NCBI RefSeq assembly: GCF_010091925.1
Contig: NZ_WVID01000044.1
Coordinates: 1 to 34,086 of the forward strand
Length of the DNA: 34,086 nucleotides
DNA from: Nostoc sp. B(2019)
Lineage (GTDB): Bacteria > Cyanobacteriota > Cyanobacteriia > Cyanobacteriales > Nostocaceae
Direction of reading: 5' to 3'
Below, in pieces: positions 17,212 through 25,519 of the stretch. The notes under the pieces were generated by a model. The model was given only the letters and a program-made list of their open reading frames with translations, was not told the DNA's origin and did not search any database. The first letter of the stretch is position 1. The number at the start of each line of letters is the position of its first letter. A program made the translations under genes and the position numbers.

Positions 17212-17517
17212 AACTTTATATTCAATCAATTGTGCCTGCTTTCATCAATGCCCCGCCGGGTCAAAAAGCTGTGCAAGCATTACCAGCTATTTAGTTTACT
17301 AACTTATCAGAATCAGTTGACACGAAAAACCTGTAATTTATATTTTGTTAGCGATTTTTTGCGTACCGAGCTAATTTCATGAAGTCCTCGTAGGTTTGCT
17401 AGCAGTAGTAAAAGTAGAAAATAGTGTACTCCGCGCTCAGCCAGATAAGGACGTAACGATAATTATACCTACACACTTCATGAACCGCTTACCAATGAAT
17501 TGGCGATCGCGTGATAA

Positions 17518-18087
17518 TTATTCAAAAACTACGTCTTCGTAAAGTGCTGCCATTGTTTCCTCAAAATCCACGCTGTTTAGTCGAAATGCTTTATGTTCTG
17601 ATGTGTAGGATTGTAAAACCCATAGCCCTTGATCATTGCGTCGAAAACATTCAACTCGTTGACGCTTTGTATTAATCAGTACATACTCCTGGAGACTTTC
17701 CAAAACCTGATAATCGGCGAATTTGTCGCCCCTGTCAAAGGCTTCAGTCGAATTAGATAAAACTTCGACAATTAAGCGAGGAAATCTTTTATAAGCTGGC
17801 GTTTCTTGGTCTCGTTGGTCGCAAGTAACCATAACATCGGGATAATAAAAGCGATTTAGAGATTCAATTCGTGCTTTCATATCAGCGATGTAAACACGAC
17901 ATCCAGAGCCGCGTACATGATTACGGAGGAGAGTAGCAAGGTTAAGAGCAATGGTGACATGTGCGTCAAGCGCTCCAGCCATTGCGTAGATATAACCGTC
18001 GATGTATTCATGTTTGACAGGGTTTTGTTCCTCTATTTGGAGGTACTCTTCAGGAGTAAGGTAGTTTTGCTGGGGCGAGGCTATCAT
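17518..18087 (-). CDS. Uma2 family (DUF820) putative endonuclease
   Basis: A 189-residue protein of the Uma2 family, hugely expanded in cyanobacteria. It has the PD-(D/E)XK-like fold: YLTPEEYLQIEEQNPVKHEY, then YYPDVMVTCD with the metal-binding Asp, FPRLIVEVLSNST with the Glu, and GDKFADYQVLESLQEYVLI. Biological role is not established; many copies are thought to be mobile or regulatory nucleases. The ATG at 18087 gives the usual family length. A 34-residue N-terminal extension up to 18189 looks unrelated and is rejected. It stands alone between lysC and a secreted protein gene. Confidence 0.88.
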   Translation of the reverse strand: MIASPQQNYLTPEEYLQIEEQNPVKHEYIDGYIYAMAGALDAHVTIALNLATLLRNHVRGSGCRVYIADMKARIESLNRFYYPDVMVTCDQRDQETPAYKRFPRLIVEVLSNSTEAFDRGDKFADYQVLESLQEYVLINTKRQRVECFRRNDQGLWVLQSYTSEHKAFRLNSVDFEETMAALYEDVVFE

Positions 18088-18285
18088 GGTTGAAACTTCA
18101 AAGCTTGAGTGATACTGATTTCTAGGGTAGCGTTTGCTGTTGATTGAAGTTGGTTTTTGAGTATTAATAAAATCCAACAAAAAAGACAAAAGAGATTATT
18201 TAGGCGAGCGATGTCTCCGACGGGCTACGCCTACGCCTTTACAACACCATCATTCAATAGTAGAAGAAATTATAAAACAATTTAA

Positions 18286-18314
18286 GGGACGACTTCTACA
18301 GGTGAAATCGTCCC
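18286..18314 (-). terminator. Possible terminator hairpin
   Basis: GGGACGA (18286-18292) pairs with TCGTCCC (18308-18314) across a 15-nt loop. It lies 27 nt past the stop of the secreted Tudor-like gene. The U-run is weak (UUAAAUUGUUUU on the minus strand). Confidence 0.4.
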
Positions 18315-18341
18315 CCTCAACTTATAAAAGTGAAATATTCC

Positions 18342-18731
18342 TTATCTGCTTACCCTTGCAGGTTCAACCCACTCATTCCAAGAACTATCGTAGCCATCAT
18401 AAGTAATTTTATAAAGATTTTTCCTAACTTCTAAAACTCGCCCTTGATACCATTTACCCTTCCACAAAATTCTTACTGAATCTCCCGTTTTAAATGATGC
18501 TCTAAAACGTGCAGTTTTAATCCATTCATTCCAAGAACTATCATAACCATCGTAGGTAACATAGCACTTGTTATCATTAACATTAAGTACCGTTGCTGGA
18601 TACCATTTTCCCTTCCAAAGAACCTCAGCTTTTTGTCCCACAGAACATGGTGAAGCAGCAAAAGCGCTGGGAATTGATGTTCCTAACCAGGTTGCCATGA
18701 AAATGCCAGCAAACAATAATTTCTTTTTCAT
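18342..18731 (-). CDS. Secreted protein with two Tudor/agenet-like repeats
   Basis: A 129-residue protein with a clear signal peptide: MKKKLLFAGIFMATW, a hydrophobic core and an AFA cleavage site at residue 25. The mature part is two ~50-residue repeats, about 31-74 and 81-125. Each has LWKGKWY, then a VL-x-V strand, then TYDGYDSSWNEW and AR. The WYxAxV and YDGYDSSW-EW pattern resembles Tudor-knot/agenet/chromo-barrel domains, which in eukaryotes bind modified peptides. The partner of an exported bacterial version is unknown. The repeats are similar at DNA level with 153-bp spacing, indicating tandem duplication. An AAGGAT ribosome site precedes the ATG. No operon partner. Confidence 0.82.
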   Translation of the reverse strand: MKKKLLFAGIFMATWLGTSIPSAFAASPCSVGQKAEVLWKGKWYPATVLNVNDNKCYVTYDGYDSSWNEWIKTARFRASFKTGDSVRILWKGKWYQGRVLEVRKNLYKITYDGYDSSWNEWVEPARVSR

Positions 18732-19077
18732 TATTTTTTATCCTTAATCGGGAAAACCAAATTTTAATGATGATTAATGGAAATCTAATTCAAAATTTGC
18801 CACTAACTGTCACTATTTTTATGGATTTAAATTAGCGATCGCCTCAGCAAAAATCACGAAATTACAGCGCAATATGTGAAGATAGCGCTAATTTATTACG
18901 TATTTAATTTCAACAGTAGTTTTTAATATTACTTAGAGGATGACTGAAATATAGCGGTGATTAAAAAGTTTAATTTCACAATTTATTAATAATTCGTTAG
19001 CGATCACAACTATTATTTTATGGTACAATTGTACTATAAAAGATATTTAGCTTGACCTTTATCTGGAGGGTGGCAAT
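18732..19077. other. 346-bp intergenic region between divergent genes
   Basis: AT-rich. It contains a HIP1 octamer at 18836-18843 and, at its right end, the LexA-like box, a putative -10 and a GGAGGG ribosome site of the 463-residue gene. No other gene is seen. Confidence 0.6.
19022..19035 (+). promoter_or_regulatory. LexA (SOS) box
   Basis: GGTACAATTGTACT fits, at every position, the cyanobacterial LexA consensus RGTACNNNDGTWCB as I recall it for Anabaena. Its core GTACAATTGTAC is a perfect 12-bp palindrome. It touches a TATAAA -10-like hexamer (19035-19040), so a bound repressor would block RNA polymerase. It lies 42 bp before the start codon of the 463-residue gene. Confidence 0.7.
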
Positions 19078-20469
19078 ATGACAAATAATCAAATATCTCT
19101 GCTAGAACTTATCGAAATTTTTGCAGAATATCGCAACAATATTATCGTCAATATTAAACACCTACAAGAACATTATCAAAGAACAAGTATCAAGCGAGTT
19201 AAAGGTGTTAGAAACCAAAACGGCGAACTCATCCAGCCTTGGCTGCGAACAGAACATACAGATAATGCCGAATATGTTGGCATGGGTGAGTTTGAGTTTA
19301 ATCGCAACACTGCTACTATCAATATGCTTGTTAAACGTAAAGTCAAACTTGCCAAAGTTGAAGACCAAACCCCCATTCTTGAGGTTGCAGGTCTGCTAGT
19401 AAATGACCTAGATACCTTTAATAATTACACGATTGTAAGTGACGGGAAAATCAACGTACAGTCCTTACAAGTGAAAATTAGTAGTAAAAAAGCTTTTGAA
19501 TTACTCAAACAAAAAGGTGTATTAGATGCAGAGGAATTCGACTTCCGTGTTGAATATACTATCAAACTAGATAAGTTGCCCCTTGTTCCTTTTGATAGAC
19601 ACTATAGCGATATTAATGGCTTGTTTGATCAGCTAGCAGAAATTAAAGTACTTTCTAGTATTATTTCTGCTCACTTAAAAGGAGAGTCAGATGTATTTAT
19701 ACCAGCACAATTGGATGAGTTAAAAAATCATTATGTTTCTAATAACGTTTACATCAACTTCCCTACAACCAACGAATACACTGACATCACAGAAGCTCTT
19801 GCTAATGGTACTCTTGATTCACGAGTAAGTTATAAAATCGACATCGGTAGTCAAGATATTCTCAACCTCAGCAAGTTGCATTCTGCTAACAAGTTTTTAA
19901 ACAAGATGTATAGGGTTTATGACCAAGAAACTGGGGAGATTTTCGCTAAGCCGAGTTTTCATGTAGCGTTCAATCAAAATCTTGGCTTTAGGCACAAGCT
20001 ACTATCGTCCCGCATCAAGTTAACTAAAGTTGATGAGTTCATGAAACGAATTTTTGATGACTTTCTGGGACTTGAAAAGAATGGGATTGTTGCAGATATT
20101 CTCGTGAAAGCTGGTGCTGAGAGTTTGGCGCAATTATTGCAAGATAAACAAGCTGATAAGCAGATTAGCAAAGAGGAAATGATTGCAGCCTTGACAACGG
20201 CGAATACTAAGCTAGAGCAATATGCAGATAAAATTTACCGGGATAAAATTTGTCCTTTGGTATTCTACATTGGCTCTACTGGATTGTTGCCGGATGAAAT
20301 GGCAGTGAAAGCTATGGCTGCTGAAGAAATGGCTGCCAAATACCCCAATTTACAGTTTTCTAAAGATGAAAAAAAGGGGACATTTTTTGTAGTGGCCGAT
20401 AGTATTATCAGCGTGTATGCAAAGACTGAGTATTACAGTAAAAAGATTGCTGTTAGTTTGAAAGAATAA
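19078..20469 (+). CDS. Hypothetical protein behind a LexA box
   Basis: A 463-residue protein I do not recognise. It is predicted cytosolic, rich in charged residues and mixed alpha/beta, with no signal peptide, membrane segment, P-loop or clear nuclease motif. Visible landmarks are ELIEIFAEYRNNIIVNIKHL at the N terminus, an AEYVGMGEFEFNRNTATINM strand segment, and a helical region with EEMIAALTTANTKLEQYADK. Near the C terminus are LVFYIGSTGLLPDEMAVKAM and SIISVYAKTEYYSKK. The ATG has GGAGGG 7 nt upstream. The unit is monocistronic: its own promoter carries a LexA box and a strong terminator follows 20 nt after the stop. Induction by DNA damage is inferred from the box. Confidence 0.85.
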   Translation: MTNNQISLLELIEIFAEYRNNIIVNIKHLQEHYQRTSIKRVKGVRNQNGELIQPWLRTEHTDNAEYVGMGEFEFNRNTATINMLVKRKVKLAKVEDQTPILEVAGLLVNDLDTFNNYTIVSDGKINVQSLQVKISSKKAFELLKQKGVLDAEEFDFRVEYTIKLDKLPLVPFDRHYSDINGLFDQLAEIKVLSSIISAHLKGESDVFIPAQLDELKNHYVSNNVYINFPTTNEYTDITEALANGTLDSRVSYKIDIGSQDILNLSKLHSANKFLNKMYRVYDQETGEIFAKPSFHVAFNQNLGFRHKLLSSRIKLTKVDEFMKRIFDDFLGLEKNGIVADILVKAGAESLAQLLQDKQADKQISKEEMIAALTTANTKLEQYADKIYRDKICPLVFYIGSTGLLPDEMAVKAMAAEEMAAKYPNLQFSKDEKKGTFFVVADSIISVYAKTEYYSKKIAVSLKE

Positions 20470-20488
20470 GACTTAAAAACTCAAGCAT

Positions 20489-20530
20489 AAATGCAAAAGT
20501 GCCAAGTCTACCTTGGCACTTTTGCATTTT
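20489..20530 (+). terminator. Rho-independent terminator
   Basis: A perfect 18-bp stem with 5-nt loop: left arm AAATGCAAAAGTGCCAAG at 20489-20506, right arm at 20512-20529. The T-rich distal arm merges into TTTTATATTT. It ends the 463-residue gene. The near-symmetry means it may also stop antisense transcription. Confidence 0.85.
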
Positions 20531-20580
20531 ATATTTAGTAACATCAAAAATAAAATTCCTAAAGAAAAACCGATTATTTC

Positions 20581-20609
20581 GTAGAGACGTTGCAATGCAA
20601 CGTCTCTAC
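20581..20609. repeat. Dispersed palindrome, intergenic copy
   Basis: Arms of 14 bp, GTAGAGACGTTGCA and its complement, flank a single A. It is the same family as the 28-bp palindrome inside smc at 8841-8868 (two base differences per arm at the inner end). It lies free in the intergenic region before the symporter. Confidence 0.85.
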
Positions 20610-21141
20610 AGTCAACGATAATTGGTCGTTTTACCGACAAGAAATCGGGTTTTTGCGATTACTGAATCAATGCTCTAGCTTAGCAGAACGAAACTTAGCG
20701 GGGTTTATGCTTGTATATTTGACATAAAAAACATAAAGTCATTTTTTAGCATCTAATAATGTCAATAACATAGTAATTACTACGTAATATTTTTTAAATT
20801 TTTGTATATAAAGTTTTAATAAAGCGACGATAGTCTGAGTATCTTAGTTTCGTCAACTAACATTTTTGATCAGTGACTATCTTCTAATTTTCACCCAGCC
20901 CTTATCTGCACAATAAAAATATCTACCCCTGAGATACTTTTACTTCAAGTTATTTTTTATACTAAAAAAAAGATACAAAATGACAGAAATTTTTACCTAA
21001 GTAATGTTTGCGCTTTCCGCTTAGTAAGTTTTATTACTTTTATCAAGATATTACTTAGTAAGTAATTAAAAGTAACACATATTAAACAGTATAATATCGG
21101 CTTCTTGGTATTATTTGTGATGCACTGACGATAAAAAAACA
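20610..21141. promoter_or_regulatory. Long leader/promoter region of the symporter operon
   Basis: About 530 bp without a gene, strongly AT-rich. Near its right end are a perfect 17-bp palindrome (ATTACTTA-G-TAAGTAAT, 21050-21066), a second CTTAGTAAG core at 21020-21028 and an imperfect TTACCTAAGTAA at 20993-21004. A consensus -10 TATAAT lies at 21090-21095. If transcription starts ~7 nt after the -10, the palindrome is centred near -44, a position typical of an activator. Confidence 0.5.
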
Positions 21142-21396
21142 ATGGATGAACATCAGCGCCGCTCTTATTGGCGTGCTAATACTGCTTTAATTCGTAATCT
21201 TTTAATTGTCTGGGCACTGGTTTCCCTAGTTTTCAGTATTTTGTTGGTTCAACCATTGAATGCGATACGTTTTTTTGGGGTACCATTTGGCTTTTGGATG
21301 GCGCAACAAGGCTCAATTCTAATATTTGTAGCATTGATTTTCATTTATGCCTTCCAAATGGACAAGCTAGACCGCAAGTATAATCTTAAGAAGTGA
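21142..21396 (+). CDS. DUF4212 small subunit of sodium/solute symporter
   Basis: An 84-residue membrane protein with two transmembrane segments (LLIVWALVSLVFSILLV and ILIFVALIFIYAFQM), the TIGR03647/DUF4212 pattern. The N terminus RRSYWRANTALIRNLL and the C terminus MDKLDRKYNLKK are typical. These small subunits are always encoded just before a large symporter subunit, as here with a 9-bp gap. The stop codon lies beside the GAGGGA ribosome site of the large subunit, so translation is probably coupled. Confidence 0.93.
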   Translation: MDEHQRRSYWRANTALIRNLLIVWALVSLVFSILLVQPLNAIRFFGVPFGFWMAQQGSILIFVALIFIYAFQMDKLDRKYNLKK

Positions 21397-21405
21397 GGGA
21401 AAACC

Positions 21406-23058
21406 GTGTCAGTTGAAATTTGGACTATTGTGTTAGTTGGTCTTTCCTTCCTCGTATACATTTACATTGGTTGGCAATCACGAGTTGAAAATAGTAAAGA
21501 CTTCTTTATAGCAGGTCAGGGAATTCCCTCAATTGCTAATGGTGCAGCCACCGCCGCAGACTGGATGTCCGCGGCTTCGTTTATTTCTATGGCGGGGCTG
21601 ATTTCTTTTTTGGGATACGACGGTTCTATTTATTTGATGGGCTGGACTGGCGGCTATGTACTGCTAGCATTATTGCTGGCTCCCTACCTGCGGAAATTTG
21701 GTAAGTATACAGTGCCAGATTTTGTAGGCGATCGCTACTACTCAAACACCGCTCGGTTGGTGGCGGTAGTTGCAGCTATTTTCGTCTCCCTCACTTATGT
21801 TGCTGGACAAATGCGGGGCGTGGGTATTGTTTTCAGCCGCTTCTTGCAGGTAGATATCAATACAGGTGTGATCATTGGTATGGTGATCGTAGGCTTTTTC
21901 TCTGTGTTGGGGGGTATGAAAGGCATCACCTGGACGCAAGTAGCACAGTACTGTGTGTTAATTTTTGCTTACTTGATTCCGGCTATTGCGATCGCCTGGT
22001 TACTTACAGGTAATCCTGTTCCTCAACTAGCATTTACCTTTAGTGATGTTGCTGACAAGCTCAATCAAATCCAGCTTGACTTGGGGTTTAAAGAGTATAC
22101 TCAGCCATTTGTGAACAAGTCGATGCTTGATGTACTGTTCACTACCATTGCTCTGATGGTAGGTACTGCTGGCTTGCCTCATATCATCGTCCGATTTTAT
22201 ACAGTACCAAGTGTGCGTGCAGCTCGCTTCTCTGCGGGTTGGGCACTGTTATTTATTGCCATTCTTTATACAACCGCTCCAGCTCTATCCATGTTTGCCC
22301 GCTATAACCTGATCGATTCTCTGCACAATCATACGATCGCAGAAGTGCAGCAGCTAGACTGGGCAACCAAATGGGAAAAAACTGGACTGCTGGCCTTTGA
22401 GGATAAAAATCAAGATGGGCGTCTCCAATTAACCCCAAATAAAGACACCAACGAAATTACGATTGACCGAGATATTATTGTGCTTTCCACCCCAGAGGTA
22501 GCTAAACTTGCTCCTTGGGTGGTTGGCTTGGTAGCAGCTGGTGGGTTAGCAGCAGCTTTGTCTACAGCATCGGGTTTGTTGTTGGTAATTTCTAGTTCCG
22601 TTGCTCACGATATCTACTACCGGATAGTAGATTCAACGGCTTCAGAACAAAAACGGGTGTTTGTTGGGCGCATCATGGTTGGGCTGTCCCTCGTTCTGGC
22701 GGGATACTTTGGGGTAAATCCGCCGGGATTTGTGAGTGAGGTAGTAGCTTTTGCCTTTGGTTTAGCGGCTGCTAGCTTCTTCCCGGTGATTTTCTTGGGG
22801 ATTTTCGATAAGCGCACCAATTCTGAAGGGGCGATCGCTGGCATGTTGGCAGGTTTAATTTTTACAATTATCTACATTGTCGGCGTCAAGTTTGGGGGTA
22901 TGCAACCCTGGTTTTTTGGCGTTTCTCCTGAAGGAATTGGGACTTTAGGTATGCTAATTAACTTTGTAGTTACCTTAGTGGTTTCTCGGCTAACGCCACC
23001 TCCTCCAGCAGAAATTCAAGCGCTGGTGGAAGATCTTCGTAGTCCGGGTATTGAATAA
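21406..23058 (+). CDS. Sodium/solute symporter large subunit (SSS family)
   Basis: A 550-residue integral membrane protein of the solute:sodium symporter family, VC_2705-type subgroup (TIGR03648), with about 13 transmembrane helices. Landmarks are FFIAGQGIPSIANGAATAAD, WMSAASFISMAGLISFLGYD and the sodium-site region VGLVAAGGLAAALSTASGLL. Relatives such as ActP move acetate or other monocarboxylates; the substrate here is not deducible. A soluble loop at ~325-355 holds DKNQDGRLQL, which resembles an EF-hand calcium loop lacking the final Glu. The GTG start at 21406 is supported by the adjacent ribosome site and by coupling to the DUF4212 gene. Confidence 0.93.
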   Translation: MSVEIWTIVLVGLSFLVYIYIGWQSRVENSKDFFIAGQGIPSIANGAATAADWMSAASFISMAGLISFLGYDGSIYLMGWTGGYVLLALLLAPYLRKFGKYTVPDFVGDRYYSNTARLVAVVAAIFVSLTYVAGQMRGVGIVFSRFLQVDINTGVIIGMVIVGFFSVLGGMKGITWTQVAQYCVLIFAYLIPAIAIAWLLTGNPVPQLAFTFSDVADKLNQIQLDLGFKEYTQPFVNKSMLDVLFTTIALMVGTAGLPHIIVRFYTVPSVRAARFSAGWALLFIAILYTTAPALSMFARYNLIDSLHNHTIAEVQQLDWATKWEKTGLLAFEDKNQDGRLQLTPNKDTNEITIDRDIIVLSTPEVAKLAPWVVGLVAAGGLAAALSTASGLLLVISSSVAHDIYYRIVDSTASEQKRVFVGRIMVGLSLVLAGYFGVNPPGFVSEVVAFAFGLAAASFFPVIFLGIFDKRTNSEGAIAGMLAGLIFTIIYIVGVKFGGMQPWFFGVSPEGIGTLGMLINFVVTLVVSRLTPPPPAEIQALVEDLRSPGIE

Positions 23059-23074
23059 TAGTCTGATTTTGCCA

Positions 23075-23160
23075 ACGCATAGGCGCTTCGCCTTCCCGCA
23101 GGGTAGGAACGCTGAGGGAAGCGCTGAGGAACGCAAAGGAGGATAAATCGGCGTCTCTCG
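23075..23160. repeat. Dispersed GC-rich repeat
   Basis: Short palindromic text between convergent genes, with AGGCGCTTCGCCTTCCCGCA and GGGAAGCGCTGAGGAACGCA. It is of the general type seen at 4836-4960 and 30320-30625. No gene or clear terminator is visible. Confidence 0.5.
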
Positions 23161-23169
23161 GCGTTTTCA

Positions 23170-24009
23170 CTATTGAAGTTCTTGGATGTTATTCATCACT
23201 TGTTGGTATAAGTCGTTGTTACCTTGTTTTTTAAAGATGGCTGCGGCTTGTTGTAAGTCTTTGAGCGCACCTGGTTTGTCTTTGTTGGCGGCGCGGGCAT
23301 TTCCCCGGTTATTGTAGGCAGGGGCAAAGTTGGGATTGAGGCGAATGGCTTGATTGTAATCTGCGATCGCTCCCTGTGGATCTCCATTGGCAGCGCGGGC
23401 ATTTCCTCGATTATTGTAGGCGATAACATATTTCTGGTCGAGGCGAATCGCTTGATCATAATCATTTAGCGCCCCTCTTTGGTCTTTTTGGGCGGCGCGA
23501 GCATTTCCTCGATTATTGTAGGCTTCGGCATAGTTGGGAGCCAGGCGAATCGCTTCGTTGTAATCCTCAATCGCTGCTTTGTTGTCTCCTAGGGAAGCAC
23601 GCGCATTTCCTCGGTTATTGTAAGCTTCAGCATCGTTAGGATTAATACTAAGTGCTTGGTCATAATCTGCGATCGCTCTTTTTTTGTCTCCCAGATCAAA
23701 GTAGGCTAGTCCCCGACTCTTGTAAGCCTCTGCATACTGAGGATTGAGGCTAATCGCTTGGTTGTAGGAAGCGATCGCACTTTGCGAGTCGCCCTTGAGA
23801 TGTTGATTCTGTCCCTGAATGTAGAATTCCCCAGCTTTAGATGTTTTAGCTGGGCGACGGACAGGAGAAGTAACTCCTATTTCTGTCACCAATACATCTT
23901 TGTTGTTACTACAAGAAACGCCTGTAATCGCGCTCAATGTGGCAAAAACAGCTATGGTAAATGCTCTGCTTACTCTTATTCGCTTTTGCTGAAATAAGCG
24001 CCATCTCAT
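23170..24009 (-). CDS. TPR-repeat lipoprotein
   Basis: A 279-residue protein with an N-terminal signal (FTIAVFATLSAITGVSC) and a probable lipobox at Cys33, so likely anchored to a membrane from the outside. Residues ~60-265 form six tetratricopeptide repeats of 34 residues. Four of them share an almost identical AYNNRGNARA segment, and the DNA is also similar, pointing to recent internal duplication. TPRs mediate protein-protein contacts; no partner is indicated. It is convergent with the symporter and has no operon neighbour. Start ATG at 24009. Confidence 0.9.
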   Translation of the reverse strand: MRWRLFQQKRIRVSRAFTIAVFATLSAITGVSCSNNKDVLVTEIGVTSPVRRPAKTSKAGEFYIQGQNQHLKGDSQSAIASYNQAISLNPQYAEAYKSRGLAYFDLGDKKRAIADYDQALSINPNDAEAYNNRGNARASLGDNKAAIEDYNEAIRLAPNYAEAYNNRGNARAAQKDQRGALNDYDQAIRLDQKYVIAYNNRGNARAANGDPQGAIADYNQAIRLNPNFAPAYNNRGNARAANKDKPGALKDLQQAAAIFKKQGNNDLYQQVMNNIQELQ

Positions 24010-24361
24010 AAGTTGCTACACACCACCATGATACCTGGACGAAATTAGTACCAAAATCTCGTTAATTGTTAATTTTAAGAATGATTCTAACTTTGGGTAG
24101 AAGTATAAAATCAACTAATAAGCTTGTCTAATATTTGCCAGATTTATTTAAAGTTCACTGGTAGAATAAATTTCAAAATTTTAAGTATAAAACTTTTCAT
24201 CTTAATTTTTCCTGTTGTTATCTTACTGCTTTCTGGGAGTAGGTGTATTATGAACCTTATCAGTATTTAATATGTTATCTATAATACTTTCTTAAAAGAA
24301 TATTTCAAATCCTTAGCTGTCTAGATTCCTAACTTCTCAAAAAAGTCGGGGATCTAACTTT
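24010..24361. other. 352-bp intergenic region, nothing recognised
   Basis: AT-rich spacer between two minus-strand genes. No reading frame with a ribosome site, hairpin terminator or known operator was seen. Confidence 0.5.
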
Positions 24362-25279
24362 TCAATCCTCCATATCACTTTCTTGGGTTTTGGGAGTCAG
24401 TCGCCAAGCAGTAGTTTTATCAATATCTACAGATAGTTGTTCTAAATTTTGCCCTAAATCTTTTTGGAGCTTTTGAGTTAATGTAATGGGAAAATCTAAA
24501 TTAATACCTTGAGTTTGTGCTAGCCTTGCCAATTCTGTAAACGTAACTTTTACTGTAGTACGATCGTAACTAGTCAGTTTGCAATAAGAAGTTTCCGGTA
24601 CATTCTGAGCCTGCATAGCTTTCTTAATTCGCTCTTGCAAATTCTCAAATTCTGAATTTAACAGCTTCCACTGCTCTTCAAGTTGTGTGTATCTTGCACC
24701 AAGTATTGTGAGGTCTTCAGTTGCGGGATTGGGGCTAGTTTGGGCTTGTAATTCTAATAAATTTAAGTGTACCTGAGCAAGATAAATACAGTCTAGATAA
24801 GCATAATCTATTTGTTCTTCAGTCAGAGGTCGCTTTCCCCAATCGCTTTCTTGTTCTTGTTTGTCAATATTATTAAAGTTACAAAGTGCTGTAGCTAAGG
24901 TTTTGAGTTGATAGTTTGGTAATGGCAACAAATAGTAGGGAATTTTTTTTGCCATATCCAAAGTGCAAGTAATATTTTTCGCTTTCTTGTTGCCGAGAAG
25001 TTTAAGATCATAACTGGCATTGTGAAATACTTTTTCAATGGCAGAATTTATCATGATTTCCTGAATAAACTCAGCTATAACATCAGGTTTATCTAGGACA
25101 TCGAAAAGGTAAACGCGATCGCCACTCATATCTTGAGGATCGTCTAATACCTGAATTAGCGACAGTCGGGGATTACGACTTTTATAATCAGCGACTTCTG
25201 TATCTATCCACAGGGTTTTAGCTGTGGTATATTTAGCAACAATAGCACGAATTTCGCTGGCAGAAACAATGTATGGCAT
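24362..25279 (-). CDS. RNase D-like DEDDy 3'-5' exonuclease
   Basis: A 305-residue protein. The exonuclease domain (residues ~1-175) carries the DEDDy set: Asp26 and Glu28 in LWIDTEVA, Asp91 in VFHNASYDLKLL, and Tyr159/Asp163 in DYAYLDC. Such enzymes trim RNA 3' ends, for example tRNA precursors. The C-terminal ~130 residues are a helical Glu/Gln-rich part (QLEEQWKLLNSEFENLQERI) without a recognisable HRDC domain, unlike canonical E. coli RNase D, so a different substrate is possible. Start ATG at 25279. It diverges from the HAD-ATPase fusion across 240 bp. Confidence 0.9.
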   Translation of the reverse strand: MPYIVSASEIRAIVAKYTTAKTLWIDTEVADYKSRNPRLSLIQVLDDPQDMSGDRVYLFDVLDKPDVIAEFIQEIMINSAIEKVFHNASYDLKLLGNKKAKNITCTLDMAKKIPYYLLPLPNYQLKTLATALCNFNNIDKQEQESDWGKRPLTEEQIDYAYLDCIYLAQVHLNLLELQAQTSPNPATEDLTILGARYTQLEEQWKLLNSEFENLQERIKKAMQAQNVPETSYCKLTSYDRTTVKVTFTELARLAQTQGINLDFPITLTQKLQKDLGQNLEQLSVDIDKTTAWRLTPKTQESDMED

Positions 25280-25519
25280 TGGCTAATATTGGAGTATCGA
25301 TAATTAGAATATAGTTTCCCAAATTAGCATTCAAAGCAACACTCAACAATCATATTTATTGCTAGAAAGTAGTCGAATGGACGTACTAAATTCAGGTAAA
25401 CAACTACGGCTATAGTATTAGCTTCCTGTAAAATTTTCTCTCTCAGGCTGGATAAATAAAGCTGCTAGGGCAAGTAATTCTAATAAAAGAGCGAATTTAT
25501 CCAAGTTTTCTACTGCCTC

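Noticed and set aside
17194-17382. 62-codon frame upstream of lysC
   Set aside because: Begins inside lysC on the opposite strand, without ribosome site or known motif.
19023-19034. NtcA site reading of the palindrome GTACAATTGTAC
   Set aside because: NtcA needs GTA-N8-TAC; here the spacing is N6. The LexA consensus fits every position instead.
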